Below, in pieces: positions 1-13,755 of a stretch of DNA of 64,000 nucleotides. Position numbers and translations under genes: made by a program. How positions within the stretch are numbered: the stretch's first letter is position 1; each line of letters opens with the position of its first letter. The notes below the pieces were generated by a model. It saw only the letters and a program-made list of their open reading frames with translations, was not told the origin of the DNA and did no database searches. The stretch is from Ornithodoros turicata (lineage: Eukaryota; Arthropoda; Arachnida; Ixodida; Argasidae), in NCBI RefSeq assembly GCF_037126465.1, contig NC_088202.1:98301962-98365961 (forward strand). Reading direction: 5' to 3'.

Positions 1-2670
1 CTCTGTCTGCCCAATGTGCAAACGACTCGTAAATCTGAAACAGTAACAACAGCATTAGAACTCAACACTGATGCAGTGGCGGATCCGGGGGGAGGGACGG
101 TTGAGCGATCGCCCCCCCCCCCCCCCGCTCAAAACAGTAGGTCTGGCAGCGGTGTCCCCCACTCCCCCCCCCATTTAGGGGCTTCGACAAACAAACCGCC
201 CCCCAAACAACAACAACAAAAGCGACACGGACTGGATCCGCCCCATGCACTGACACCACTTGTCGTCGGCAGGATACACGTGAATGACAATACAGAACGG
301 CGGTAATACCTACCCCACTGAAACTTACCAGTGCAGGGCACCTCCTTACCACAACCTGCACAGTTGACTTCTCATTCCAGAGCCATGCCGAGTGATGCTA
401 GCCTTTAGGTCACTTGCCACCTTCGTGATCTTCAGTGCGTTCCATCAAAGCCAGACTATTCGGCAATGCTGTTAACATTAATTAGCAAAGCGTCCTATCC
501 AAAATACGATTTCACTTATCATCAATTTGAAGTTCCTGTTCTTCAAATAAGTTAGACTTCTTAGGATACAAAGGTCCACTTACGAAAAGAAACTCTCTTG
601 AAGAAGCATAACTGTGAACAGCTACCACATTTTCATAATTCGTGTACGTAACACAGGACGCATACTTACCTGAAGTACATACAGGACGACACTCAGACAC
701 ATCTCATCTTTGAGAACATCGTCAATACATACAGTTTCAAGTTCCCGCACGACAACGGCCAACCGCTAAACGACCGCGCGATGTCAGTGTTGCTAGACTA
801 CGCAATGAAAACAACGAAAACGATCCAAGAATATGAAGACGCCTCGCGCTCAACTCTTACCACGGAGTAAAGCGCGGGTTGAATGGAGTTATTAGAGCAT
901 GAAAACATAGAAACGCAGAAACAGGGAGTTGCAATGGTGTTTGGTGAGAGTTAAACTGCATCAAGGGGTGTAAAATTGCCTAATACTCTCGTTCGACTCC
1001 TTTTTTTCTCAGAGTGTATATATTTGCAGGTATAGGTATAAAGGCAGTATGGGGATATAAATTCCACCAGAGGACGCAAAGTGGAAGACCAATCAAGGCT
1101 CATTAGCAGTCCTGAACACACAGATACAGTGCTCTGAGGACATCACTCCTTACCTTTCTGGGCACGCGGCTCCGACGTTAGAAGTAATCAGGTGGATTGT
1201 TCAGAGCGATTCACAGAAGTCTGAAAGAACCACAAGCAAACTATTCAGGCTACAGGTCGCCTACATAAAGTCAAGGACTAAATAACAGCATTTGATATAC
1301 ACACACACGCACATTACATTGTGCAGTTGCTCAGAACGTCGCAGGAGAGGAAAGGAAAAGCTAACTCGCTAGATATGTTCCATTCGAATATGCCTCAGCA
1401 GTAACAACTAAAATAGAAGGCCGTCTGCTACTCCAGATCCAAAACCTGCTTGGAGGGGGGGGGGGATAATAATTAGTCTGGGTTGCTTAGATTCCTTTGT
1501 GTAAGTTACTCAGAAGGGACAATTAACTTTTGCTGTACAGTTACATGACTCAGAAAGTAATTTTGGTGTAGCAACAGTTACCCAAAGCAAAATGTGATTC
1601 AGTTACAGTTATTCATCAAATGTAATTCAGTTACTTTTGGGTTACTTCAGGCGGCATCCCGTGGTAAGATATTTGGACAACTCCACACACACATTTAAAA
1701 ACAACGCTTTTCATGCCAGATGTTCATAAGTTACACAATGAACTAAGTGATATTGATGAAAACAACGAAACTGATACGCATAAAACCGACCACCTGGAGA
1801 GAAGCAAGAAAGCACAACTAACGCCGATGTAAAATTTGTCGCTCTATGGAACTAGACGTGGTACTCGTCAACAAAGCGATGCATACATATCACCATAACA
1901 CTAATTTATGACAGGAGGGATTAAAAATTAAACATTATGGTTTACACGACTAATAAAACCTGTGGAAGACCAGAAACCATAAGAAAAAAAAACGTGGTAG
2001 CAGCTGAAAAGCCACCAGCTTTTGGAAACCGAAAAATACCGCAGAAATTTACAGCTTTAATTCACAGCGGAAAGTAACTGTCCTTTGAGTACAGTGCCGG
2101 ACGTTCGTGCACTTCTTCAGAGGGGGGAGGGGGGGAGTGCGCCGCTAGAGACACCAAACCAAACCACTTCGCAAGCCCATTCAAGTGATACCGAAACAAC
2201 CGCGGCGTGTGGCATCGCACCCAGCGTACTCACCTCCTCACCCCCCCCCCCCCCACACACACACTGCCTGGACGAGTAAACTCACCCTCTTCGCGCTAGG
2301 GTGTCGCGCCGAGGAGAAATTACACCACTCGCGCGTTACTTTTGTCTTTTGGCGTTATATCAGCTGGTACTACATGAAGACCAGTCTGAACGTGGAGGCA
2401 GTAAACGGAGGAATGAAGGTTTATTCAGGTGCAGAGGCGTGGTGCGTGGGCGACACCAGCTCCATCAAAGGGTTGTGACAGATCATCCCAGGTAATAGGT
2501 AACAGAAGGGGAGAAAATGGGCACTGCGCATGCCGGCTGAAACTCAAGCGGCTATGACATCACAGCCCCCGCCGACGCGAGTGAGGCAGCGCACGAGAAC
2601 TGCATGACTTAAAAGCGCTAAGAGAATGAAAAACAAACACACACAACACCGAGCCCCAACTTTCAACACT
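1..2670. other. No recognisable gene
   Basis: I see no credible coding region here. The stretch has a C run near 112-126, another in the CA-rich tract at 2240-2265, and a G run near 1446-1457. Around 1500-1650 are repeated GTTAC/GTAATT motifs of the kind found inside hAT-type miniature elements, but no paired ends were found. The short open frames at 2085-2495 are low-complexity. Confidence 0.5.
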
Positions 2671-3215
2671 TTACTTGTGCAGAATGTGCTCTTTTAACTC
2701 TGTGACAGGAATTCCCCTCTCCCTTTCAGAAAATAAGACGCTTTCCAAGCTGACACTCGTGTTGCCCGCTCTCCCAATCAGGAAGGCCTCCCAGAACTCC
2801 CGCCTCCCTTCGTTTCTTATACTTCCCTTTTATCTCCGTTTTGCAGAAAATGCCATCACACCCGCATTCCCTCGTGTGTAAAACCATGTTCCCTTATTTA
2901 CTATTTTTGCTTTTCTTATGTTCTTTTAAGCGGGTACTCAGGCATCTCCCCATTTGCCCTATATAGCACTTCCCGCAACTCAACGGAATATGATAAACAA
3001 CTTCTTGTGCACATGGTACACCAGCTTCTGCATGCTTTACTGCATATCCCGTTTTTTACCCTTATTGACAGCTACAGGCAGAGATGATAGTTTCCTGTGG
3101 CGCCCACACACCACCTGAACTTGATATCTGAGTGCCATCTTCATCAATCGATGTGAGAGCCCATCAATAGCGCTTTTAAGTCATGCAGTTCTGTCATCAA
3201 CAAGCCCAAACGGAG
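2671..3215 (-). pseudogene. Penelope-like element, C-terminal GIY-YIG endonuclease fragment
   Basis: Penelope-like retroelements encode a reverse transcriptase followed by a GIY-YIG nuclease that nicks the target DNA. Reading leftward from about 3100, the minus strand gives VYHIPLSCGKCYIGQMGRC (3002-2944), the hallmark start of the Penelope GIY-YIG domain. It is followed by LSTRLKEHKK, a Cys-rich HTRECGCDGIF segment and KTEIKGKYK. A frame change then leads to EAFLIGRAGNTSVSLESV and a stop at 2671-2673. The linker upstream (GLSHRLMKMALRYQVQVV) resembles the region just before the nuclease, but also needs a frame change. There is a stop shortly after the EHKKSK segment. The reverse transcriptase itself is not visible, so this is a 5'-truncated dead copy, as is usual for this retroelement type. 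Confidence 0.8.
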
Positions 3216-4520
3216 GTTTTAGTGATGCTCCTTGTGCTCCCCGTGAAGATGCCCTCCGTGAAATCGAATGCACTCATGTGAGCGTCGCTCGCTTCTAGGA
3301 GTAGATTGTGTGTGTTTTGTGAGTTCAAACTTGGTTTGACTGCAATCTGTCAATGAACGCAACGCTTTGGGCTCTGTATACGCACGGTGCATATTTGTGT
3401 CAGACTTTTGAGTCAATACGACGCACCAAATAAATGTGCATTTTGTCCAAAATTTGTCCAAAAGTTTTGTTTTGGAATACGGAATAACAAGCGTCAGGCA
3501 TGAAAACCAGTAGAAGTCGATGGTAGCCAGGACCGGCCGACAGGTGAGCGAAACTGAAACTCCTGATTGGCCAAATGGTAGACATCATAGTTCATTTTGA
3601 TTGGTTGCACGCCCAGCGTTGCCTGGTATTGCATGTGTATATGGAGGTGAATAGCGGTAATATGGGGCGTCTTAGTAAGTGTACGTGCGGAAGAAGATCT
3701 TGTTGCGGACCACAGTTGACACGGCGAACCATGCACGTAGCCACAGGCGAGCTCAAATAAACAGTTCTGCCGTTGTCGTTGATTTTGGCAACTTTGAATC
3801 AACGCTAGCTATCTGCTGATATCTTTCGAGAACATCCGTCTTCACGTCATCGTAATGAGGATATCTCGCCCTTGGAAGCTCTTCATTTTGGCGGCAGTGA
3901 CAGCTTGTGTGCCACCATCTTACGGTCTCCACGAATGTTTCTGGATGGTAGCTCTCATGGTTAGTCTTTGTGGTTAATGCTTTCGCTGTCACTGCTGCCA
4001 AGCAGTTTGAAGTGTGATTTGTTAATATTCATGGGCATTGTTTCTTTACACTTTTTACACTTGGATTCACTCCGTCTTCAACTCTCCTGATTTACTACGC
4101 TTAATTAATATTCATGCACCTTCTCGTTTGCTTAGATCTTATCCCATCTTTCAAGTCGACCGCATTACAAGCTAAGTCCGATTAATCGTCTACTAACGTG
4201 CTGGAATACGCTGGACGAGAACCATGATGTTGACATATTCGCTGACTTTTCTAATGTTACTAATGCCATCAAGTCAATTTTAAATGTAGACTGTAGTTTA
4301 TAGTTTACGTAGTCTTCTTTTAGTTGTTTCGTTTTTCCATGACCGGCTTTAACATTTGCTGTTAACATTCGATGTGTAGCTTCCTTGTGAGGTGTATTTA
4401 GGTTTATCTTTGTATTTTTGTGTTTACTTACGTTGGGTGCCCCATTTCCCAGACCTTCGGCTTGTTTATGGGCACCTGACCAAAGCTAAATTTATTACTA
4501 TTATTAATTATTATTATACT
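3216..4520. other. No recognisable gene
   Basis: AT-rich sequence with only short, uninformative open frames on both strands. I found no paired terminal repeats. Confidence 0.4.
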
Positions 4521-5999
4521 TTAGGACCTCAGTGTCTGGGGTAACCCCAGGAACAAATTTTCAATAGGACTGGGGTAACCCAAGTAGATCCTCAGACAGC
4601 ACTGTCGTACGTCTGTAGTGCTGGAGTTCTGTGAGCACTTCCTCAGAATATTCGCGGGCCACCTCGCGACCTTTCTCATTACCCCCAGAATATGTGGAAG
4701 TGACGCCAAGACGACCCCAAGCGTGAGCCCAATTTTACAGGTAAGGGTTCGTAGGATAACCCCAGTAACTCGACAGCCAGGTGGATGGGTTTCAAGCACA
4801 CGACTACGTTGGTTATGGACGCGATATCTGAGTCTGAAAGTTCACTTCTGGGTCCTATGTCAATGAGTGCTTTCCTGATGCTGCCTCGTACTTTCAGGAA
4901 GCGCTCAAGCATCGCAAAAAGGGAGTTCCACCTCGTATTACAGTCCAAAACTAATCCCTGTTCTTTACCACGATCTTGAGGATGTGAGCTTGTAAGATGC
5001 CGTTGCTCTTCGGAGATCTCTTGAAGCGCATGACCTTCGCACGGACATTATTAATTATGTCCCGGATGCAACCTTGTTTCAGAGTGGGCGACTGGACCTT
5101 TACTACGTCATCCATTATGCTCATCCCATCGTGTTCTTAGTCAGGTTCCGACTCCAAAGCGCTACTTTTGTCCTCTTCTTCGTCCCCAGCGCGAAGCATG
5201 TTCGCTGGCAGAGCGTACAAGGTGTCTGTGACTGCTAGATGGAGTCCATGCGCCAGACATAGTTGGTGTTGCAACGGCTCCAAAATTTTTCCAACCTTAA
5301 CCATTACGGACGCTCCATCCGTGGTAAGACCAACCACATCTATGCCAAGTGTGACGCTGAAATCCAGCAACCTGTTACGAATGGCGTCCACGCATTGTTC
5401 TGCAGGCATTGCGTAGCTGATTCTCACCAGTCCCAAACTCCAAGAGCCGACACCGCTCCTATACTTTGCGCCAGCTGTATCAACATTGATGTTGAGGTAT
5501 CTGCGATTCCTGATCGACGTCCATTCGTCTATTGTCAGAGCAAGTTTACGTCCTGTTTCCCGCTCATTCTGAAAGTCCTGTTTGCACACATCGTTTACTT
5601 GAACGTAGAAGTTCACCGTGTACTGCCGGATAGTCTTTTTGTCTTTAGGGAACTTGAGCCCCAGAGCGCACATTCCACACGTATGTCCTCCGACGAAGCA
5701 ATCACATGGAATGATAGCCCACACTTGGCGGCCATGCGTGCTATTCTATGTTCAATCGAAGTGCTCGCGCTCACGAGAAAGGAGTCAAGGGTTTGTGAAG
5801 AACGTTTGGGCACCTCTGATGTCGATGGAACGTTTCCCTTTGTCGCGTCTTCGTTTGCGGACCTCACTCGTAGGTTTATATGATGTTGCGGCAAATGCGT
5901 ATGGAAGCCTTTCGTCGAGGCACCAAGAGCCTTAAACTCTCTAATGCATCTCTTACATTTCGCCGTTGTCCACCTGCTGCACGTAAGTAGTAGTACCAC
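4521..5999 (-). pseudogene. Decayed hAT transposase (BED zinc finger type)
   Basis: hAT transposases cut and paste their own element using an RNase H-like core preceded by a BED zinc finger. On the minus strand, 5999-5880 gives a CxxC pair and a His cluster (KCKRCIREF, FHTHLPQHH) like a BED finger. The segment 5724-5137 holds the core: ALTIDEWTSIRNRRYLNINV, the typical first-Asp region, then VGLTTDGASVM with a second Asp and CLAHGLHLAVTD. The segment 4948-4679 gives CNTRWNSLFAMLERFLKVR, the conserved NTRW block. These lie in at least three frames separated by frameshifts and stops, so the gene is dead. The dimerisation tail is not clear. AT and GC motifs near 6340-6430 may be one end of the element, but I could not pair them. 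Confidence 0.85.
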
Positions 6000-8900
6000 A
6001 CACTGCTAGTATCCTTACATTATGACTCAACTTCGAAGTAGAGAACGGTGGACATTGTCACGCTTCGATCAGTTACTGGCGATGGAAGCACAACACGCGG
6101 GCGCTCGGCTTGAGTTGGCGAGACAGTCGGACGCCGGTACGGCTGCTTCCACCAGCTCAAGAAAGAGAGAAAACCGTGCGCTGGCCGGTCCCTCGCCGGC
6201 AACGACTGCAAGCTCTTGCATTTCGCTGGCAATCTTTTGCGGACGGAAGCTTCAAAGAGTGAATCAACGGAACCATCAACAAACTGCTTACCTCCTGCAT
6301 CTCCTGCACAGCGTCTGCAAGTTGAAGCCATAGGGGGAGCTTTTTCGGGAAATCCCGGGATTTTCGGTTAGAAAATCACGGGATTTCGGGATCGAACAAC
6401 CGTCCGTGATCCCGGGTTCCCAACTCTACTTGGTAGGTAGTGAGGCTTAAATGTTGTCAGAAAGGATAGATAGAAAGCAGGCGAGCTGGCGGCAACGGAT
6501 ATCCATAACGGAAACCCTGAGAATGAGAGGCAGACAAGAGAATACGACACGTATCTCAAACACAGCTAACGTTTATTCCACACCTACATATCTATGAACT
6601 CAAAGAACTGGGGAAGGGGAAAAGAAAAAGTGCTTGTCTCACAGTCACAGTCCTGTAGTCTTGTCTGCCCCTCAATCTCAGGGTTTCTGTCATGAATATT
6701 AAACGTTGTGTTCGTCTTCATTATTCACTCAGCCCCACCAATTTACTTTCGTCCTTCTGTGTATCGTCAACCTCGACTACTCCTACGAGTGGACCACGGA
6801 AAGCACTGCACAGCAAGAACGACAAGTCTAACGGACATAAAACCAAATCCCCTTATATTGTAGGACCCAAAGCAATCACATTCCAAGTGCAGCGGCTGTT
6901 TTGAAGCTGTGCACTGCACGTGGCCACGTTATCGATTGGAAGTGGCAGAGCGGAAACCCACAGGCAAGAGAAACCATTCTCCTTTCAATTGCGCCTTCGA
7001 AAAGTCCGCATGAAATCTGGCAGCGTGTTTTGTCCGTAGCGAACGTGCGACACATACGGCGGCTGCCTTTTCCCACTGCTACCCTCCTTCATTCAACCGC
7101 ACACGCACAGACGCATTCCAGGCAGGTTCGAAAGATTTAATGCGAAACAAAGGAAGCCGTTGCCGGAAAGCCATGCTGGCGAGATGCATTTCCCCGGTGT
7201 TATGCTTTTACTTAGGGTCTTTCGTTGCCTGCGCGTTTCTTTTCGCCTTCCTTTCGCATGTTAGTATTTACCGAGGCTGACAGATTGCGAAGGGTCTTGT
7301 TTTGCCTAACTGGGGTACGGGCAAATGGAGAACATGAGGATTTCTCTGGGGTAATTTCTGAGTGGCAGGAAATGAGATTAGACATCGACTCGATGGTGAA
7401 GTAAGAAACGAAAATGAGTTGGTGTGGTACGTACATGGCCTTGCAATATTTTCCATTGTGCTCCAAATGTATTACACATTCCATATGTGCGCTAGATGTG
7501 CTCAATATGTATTAGTTATGCAATCTCTTTTTGTGCAACTTCCTTCCCGCCCTTACGAGCCCCCCCAACACTTTCCGTCGGTACGGCTCAGCACAAGCTA
7601 AAGTACGGTATTTCGTTGGCTCCGTAGAGAATACCCCTAGGAAAGGCAGACGCCGGCACTTTCGTCAACCATGAATGGAGTGCTTGAAAATCATGTCAGG
7701 AGAGGGTGAGTGAGTATAAATAAAAGTAATGTGGAGAAATTGGGTCCATCTACTTGGATGCCGGCTACTTTGCGTCGCTCAGAGAGGAGAACTGAATAAC
7801 ACTTATCAGCTAGCCATAACATATAAGACATTTCAGCTTCCAGATTTGTTTCAATGAATTATGTAATTATGCTTTCTCCCACGCATTGTCAATATCATGT
7901 TCCGCCACGTTCTTCAGCTGTCGGGGCATGGGTGGTGATTTGAAATTAAGTCTCGAAGACACATTTGCGAAAAATGATACGACAGAATTGCGTCTTATGC
8001 TTCTCAATTGTAAAAATGCATAGAAATAAATTCCGTAACGAGTTCGTACTGCTACGAAACTATGCAAAAGCTGCCTAACTGAAACGACTCAAACTGCTAT
8101 GCAAACCCACATACATAGGGAGGTTAGAAGACGGTATAGGTATTGGGAAAAGTTAAGACTGCATGGACGTTCCCAGGATTTTGACGGGAAACGTCTTTCT
8201 TTTCGGTAAGAAGGGGTACACATGATAAAACCGCATGCAACGAAAACACGTTGCCTTTGTGACGCTCTGTAACTGCGTGGCATGCGCGATCTGTTTAGGT
8301 ATCGTTGTGTAGAGCAAAAAAGCCACTCATGCAGCCGGACGGCGCGAGTGCCGCGTGATGCGCGTTGCAATTTGAGATGAGTCGAGTTGAGTTGAGTTGA
8401 GAAGAAAAAAATTGAGAAATAGACACGAATTACGAGAGCCGGCTACTCCAGATCTCTTAATTTGAGATGTCGCGTAAGCGCCTTTTCCATTTAATTTGAT
8501 ATGGAAAAGGCGCTTACGCAGCATTTGTTCGCCCATAGCTCATCAGTGCGTTTACCGATTAAGATGGGAGTGGTCGCGTTCGGTATAACTCGTGGGCCGC
8601 CTCTAAATCCGTGCGTAAATAAAAATACCAAAATGTGTGCCCATCAAAAGTTATAGTCGATAGAAGTTAAAAATGTTCGATAGTTTCCAACGTCTTCGGT
8701 TATGGCGCCCACTCGACAGACCACTATGCGTACAAACAGCGGGAAATGATCAAAAGGAAAAGAGATGAGGCCGAGGGACCTCGACCATTACCAGCCACCT
8801 CGACTGAACGGTCCCGGAAACGGAAGGAAGGAACTCGCCAGATTGAGGCAAGCGCAGGGAGTCGCAGCCGTACGCGAGTGTTGCTGGACCAAGCGAGTTG

Positions 8901-10067
8901 TCGCGGCCCAGAATTGAGCCTGCCAAGTCGCATGTACCCCCAATGGAGGTAGACGAGCCCTCCAGTGCATCAGTGGCCAGCCTGGGTAGCCAGGTTGGGC
9001 CCAACTGCCCAAGCGCGGAACCGCAACCGGAGCATCAGAAATTAGGCGCAGCGATAGGCGCGGCGTAACCCCTCAGCATGTGCTGTATATGGCAATGAAG
9101 ATCGTGCGGTTACGTGCGATAGACGGCATTTACAACACCTTCCGATTCTCGCGGCGCACACAAAACATTACACGAAGGCAGATCGAAGATCGTGAGCTCG
9201 TCGAGCAGCTAATTGAGATGAATTCTGCCTTCTTGAAGACAATCCCCAACTCAGTGCGGTACTAGGCAGGGCGCAAGCGGGTTGTCCTCGCCATGATTAG
9301 GCATTTCGGCAAGCCCACGGCCTTCCTCACCATAAGCGCGAGTGAGACTAAGTGGTCTCGCCTCCTTAGGATACTACATCGTATGTCCAGCGAGCATGCG
9401 CAACTCGGGCCCGACATCGCAGATTCGGATATATACTTGACAAGCTGGACGCCTAAATGTACATATACTCTGTATGTCATTTGGTTTCGTTTGGTTGGTT
9501 TCGTTTCACGGAAATCAATGCGGTGGCGTCTATTATACCACACACCCATTTTTTTTTTTTTTCAAGGAGGGGGGATGGGGGTGCAAAGCGTGCACCCTCT
9601 CCCACCTTTTTTCCTAGAGATGGACGCTGCGGACTATGCGGGTGAGCAGAAGTTCATATTATGACATCTGAGAATAGTCATGACGACCTATGACTAAAAA
9701 GCGCTCAATTTTCACAAGTGACCCTGGAGCTCCAGAGAGGATGCCACGGCCCCCCGTTGCCATCTCCCCGCTTTTTTTCTGTTTAGCACATAATACGTCC
9801 GTCAACGAATCGTCTATTTCCCAAGCACTCTTTTCATCCATTTTATCTTCATCACAAACCGCATAGTTTATCTTTGGTGGGTCATTCCAGGCCAAATCAC
9901 CCAATGCTTGCGCTCCACCCCCGGGAGTTAGGTTCCCAAAAATTATGATCGACACGTCCTGACATTAGAAGGCATATCCCAAGGGTTTATTGAAAAATAT
10001 TCGACCGCTCGATCTACACGGAGTCAAAGTTCAGGGGAATCACAAAAACTATGGTGCGAAAGTAGTA
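6000..10067. other. No recognisable gene
   Basis: About 4 kb with only shadow-like open frames. It contains GGGATT-rich sequence at 6340-6420 (possibly the outer end of the hAT copy at 4.5-6.0 kb), a GAGTT tandem stretch near 8380-8402, a perfect hairpin at 8472-8519 and a T run at 9549-9562. I saw no protein family in any frame. Confidence 0.4.
8472..8519. repeat. Perfect 19-bp hairpin
   Basis: Two 19-base arms (8472-8490 and 8501-8519) are exact reverse complements around a 10-base AT-rich spacer. The arms read GCGTAAGCGCCTTTTCCAT and its complement. No flanking duplication was found. Confidence 0.9.
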
Positions 10068-10281
10068 GTCCAGGCAGCAGACTGTTTGATCTAGCCAGAC
10101 ATTTTTGGCACAGAACGCGAGATCAAAGTCCGAATAACGTACTCAGCGCGAACCAAGGCAGCTCTATCATATGCATACCGAAGGATTACTGTCCATCGAC
10201 CGCTTCATTTCCAAAACTGGCCTGGCTCTCGCGTTCTGTGCCAAAAATGTCTGGCTAGATCAAACAGTCCGCTGCCTGGAC
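10068..10281. repeat. 55-bp inverted repeat (foldback)
   Basis: Arms at 10068-10122 and 10227-10281 match over 55 bases with one mismatch, separated by 104 bases. No coding content is seen. It is probably a small foldback or miniature element; I could not establish a target duplication. Confidence 0.85.
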
Positions 10282-11935
10282 AGGTACAAAGCCGTCACGT
10301 CGGCCGTAAACGCCGTGAAACGCCTTTGTACCCGCTGAATAATATGTGTGCCTCCTGAACCGTGTACTCTCGTGCTTGTTTAATAATGCGTGTGCCGGCT
10401 GAATATGTGTGCCTTCGTTGGAGCGTACTACGTTGCTCCGCGCTCCGCCGGTGAGGAGTGACATGGCACCGCGTATTCTTCCGCAGTGCATTTCGTACCG
10501 CGTCCCGCTTTCTTGCCCGTTGTCTGCACTGCAACCTCGCCTTTAAGAAGGATGACAACCTTGCTTTTTAAGTACAGGTTTAATGTTTGCTTAAGGTAAG
10601 TCAACCTAGCTGTGATGCATCGTACGACGCCTGCGTTTTACTCGTGTTTAGCCATCGAAGAACATTCTGTTGCGGACGGTGGACGCATTGCAAATGACGG
10701 CAGGAGAGGATCGGCTACATCGGTGAAGCGACGATGTACGTTACAAGTGAGATTAATTGTATTCTTTCGTTATAGGTGACCGTGGGACTGTCGATTGCAA
10801 GGACGTGAGTTACAAAATGGTGTACTATTCCAGCATTCACGTTGGAACAATACCAGCGTGATATTCACTTCGGTTTCTTTACAGGTTGTTTCCTGTATCA
10901 ACGGTCACACATACGTGTGCAAAATTGCAACTGCTTCTCACATCATAGCATGATCTGGTGCCACTTGCTTGGACGATTGTTCGTCGGCCATTTCCTTTCA
11001 GGAACTGCCGCATTTTCGTCACTAAGGATGATCTTGATAGAGCTTTGCAGTGCCAGCCTGTTCGAAGTTTCGAGGATCGTTTGGAGGACTGCCTGCTGCA
11101 TCGGATGGGTTGTGTGTCCGCGCAACGTGTGCTCCATGTGTGTGTGTTGGAATTAGTGAACCGTGTATGCTTTCGATTCGGCAAACGATGATGTACTGGA
11201 TGCAACTTAAAGGTATGTGCAAGCCAATAAAATTTTGTTTCATGTTCGATGTCCTTGGAGCATTTTCTTCTTTTCTTTTTCCTTTTTTGCGAAGCCTGGA
11301 GGTTATTTTTCTGTTAGGGAACTCGAGAGGCACAATGTGTCTCGCGTATTAGTGGGTACAAGTACCCCTTCAATACGTCCTGTACACTGTGGCTCCTGGC
11401 GTTAGCAGCGATGTCGTACCAGTTGTTTCAGGGGGCACAGGGCACCTGCAGCTTTCGCAGGCACAGCGTAACACAGTCTAGTCAATAAACACAGTGCCCA
11501 TTCTCAATTGAAAATAGTCAATCACCAGTCCATAAAAAGACACATAAGAGTCAGTGAATACAGTGCCTAATCTCAATCGAAAATAGTCAATCGCCAGTCT
11601 ATATAAAGACACCGGCCAATTATCAATAAGAAAGAAAGAGATAAGAATCAGTCACCCATAGATTAAATGTAAATGGACATTTCACTGGCATACGTTGACT
11701 TTAGTCAATTGACGGTCAATTGAAAGGAGACGTTTATATTCGTCTGCCTTGCGTTGGTGGGCTGGATTTGGCTAGGTACCAAGCAAATTCGAGAGAGGGG
11801 AGGGGGGAGAGTCCAGCTGGTTAAGAGACCCAGAGGGTGCGGTTCGGGAAGGCTGGTAGTGTGGCCAGTGAAGAAGAAAGTGCTCTAGATCTTCTAGAGC
11901 ACCACAGTGACAACATCTGGGAGATTCAACTTGTC
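10282..11935. other. No firm gene; one weak coding-like stretch
   Basis: A plus-strand frame at 10958-11191 has a segment (NCRIFVTKDDLDRALQ) with protein-like composition preceded by a splice-acceptor-like TTTCAG at 11005, but I recognise no family. Positions 11756-11790 match a repeat also seen at 34144-34182 (a GTTGGTGGGCTGGAT core). Confidence 0.3.
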
Positions 11936-11939
11936 TTAA

Positions 11940-12939
11940 AGGGACGGTCTCGTACAGCCGGGGCGATTCCGAAACTTAGCCAAAACTAGTTTCACGAGTA
12001 CTGTACACATACAACCATCAAAGTTTCATTCGGAATAACCAAGTCGTTTTCGAGGAATTTGTCGAAACGTGCCGTAAGAGCAGACGACGAAAGCTGCGCC
12101 TCTCTCATGCATACGTCACCTATGACCTCGGCCCGCGGGTGCGTCGTCGTTGTCATGGTAATTGTAACTTGCAGAAGCACCTTGGTTTGAGTAATCCCCT
12201 TTGCTCTCGAAATGGGGACACTCAGGCATATACCTCCGCGAGTGGAGAATGTAGTTCGAGCATTGACTGTGGGGTCTCCCATAATGTGGCGCACAATCGG
12301 ATACGTGGAAGCTAAGTCACGTGTTTTCTTTCCGCGAGTATTTAATGCGGTTTTTAAATAAACACGTTCTCCTTCTCCGTGTACGTCGTCAGCGACACTT
12401 CATTTCGAAGCATGATCAGTGTACAACGGGGAGTGTAATGGAAGCGCGCGTAATATATTTTTGGTCGGAGCTATAATGCGACCGCGCGCGCCGATAGCCA
12501 GCGACTTCAGATTTGTGATTGTGGATGGGGTTGTTCTGCGACTTTTAACTTGTTTCTGAGGATTAACATAGTTGTTATGAACCACCATGCTTGCCACTAC
12601 TGTGAATGCGCGTTTTTCACCTGAGAACTGAAAGAAAATGTACGAGAGTTGCCGCGGTGCCCAGTAACTTCTGAAAGTCGTCTGCTCACACCGATGCACT
12701 AGCAGGCGCAAAAGCAGACGATTTCTGTATCCTATCACGGACTTACCCGCAGGGCGACGTGGCCGTTCTTATTGTTGCCAACACAGATCGCGGCGTGCTC
12801 TGCAATCTTTATCAATTTAATTCCGTTATTTAATAACTGTGGCGTGTTTTGTCGGGTAAATTAGCAGTATTCCATTTTCAACAAAGGGCAATCGAATGGT
12901 ACACTTTATGAAAGGGGCAGGGAGTACGAGACCGTCCCT
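11940..12939. mobile_element. TTAA-flanked non-autonomous DNA element (Kolobok/piggyBac-like ends)
   Basis: The left end reads TTAA then AGGGACGGTCTCGTAC, and the right end is its reverse complement followed by TTAA (12940-12943). The element is exactly 1,000 bp between the TTAA copies. It holds no transposase. TTAA target duplications are known for piggyBac and Kolobok. The AGGG start matches the ends of the 10.4-kb THAP element at 41.7-52.1 kb, so a Kolobok-type origin is inferred. Confidence 0.8.
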
Positions 12940-13458
12940 TTAAGGGTGATTCCACGTGAGATCAGGCAGGTTGGTCCCGACGAGCTCCCGGATTTCTTTA
13001 TACGCAATATATGTTGAAGCCTAGCTTATGGAAAGCATTCCAGGGCGAAAATAAATTGAAAATTATTTGGGGAGTTTACGTACAAAATAATTACGTGAAA
13101 CGGCAATTTTGCGCAGTTGTATTTTCATCAACTTTTGGACGTTGTATCTCTGGGGCCATGAGGCGCAGGGGGAACATATTTTTGTCACAGGTATACAGGT
13201 GATCATTAGTTGGCCGCATACTTTCTACGGTCGCAGCTGTGACAGATAATTTCCTAAAAATTCTCAAAGTCACTCCATTTGCAGATTTTCCTGCTTTTTA
13301 GCAGCTCGTATAATAATATCGTCGTAATAGCTCGTCTCTATGTTACCGATACATAGTGAATGTGGTATCATAATGTTCGGCATTACAACCTCTTTGTACT
13401 CGTATCAAGAATGTAACAGGTTGTTCGACGACCAAGCTCTCAGGGGCGAATTGCTTAA
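12940..13458. other. No recognisable gene
   Basis: Short spacer between two TTAA-flanked elements. I see nothing specific in it. Confidence 0.4.
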
Positions 13459-13755
13459 AGGGGCACTAAACTGATGATCGTACTTTGTCTAAAAAACTAC
13501 ACAGAGTGAAAGCAGGAGTTTCACTCTGCCTAAATATGTGGAAGACTTTGTGTAGCTCAAGCGCTTTAACTATTTAAAAAGCAGAACAAAGAGCGAAATC
13601 AGTGCAACTCTCCCCTTCGTCTAATGCGTCAGCAAACGTCACTCGGCTACAGCAAACGGGGCAGACTCATCCCCGAATGACGTTTTGCGTCGTCAACCAA
13701 TCTTGGACTCTAACAAGGTCAGCCGCGGGGGAGAACTTGCCGAACCTGTTTGCTG

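Noticed and set aside
5263..5883. 206-codon open frame on the plus strand
   Set aside because: It is exactly antisense to the hAT transposase core, whose motifs are clear on the other strand.
10958..11191. Host exon with protein-like segment
   Set aside because: One acceptor-like site and plausible composition are not enough. No family match and no joinable exons were seen, so it is only mentioned under the spacer entry.
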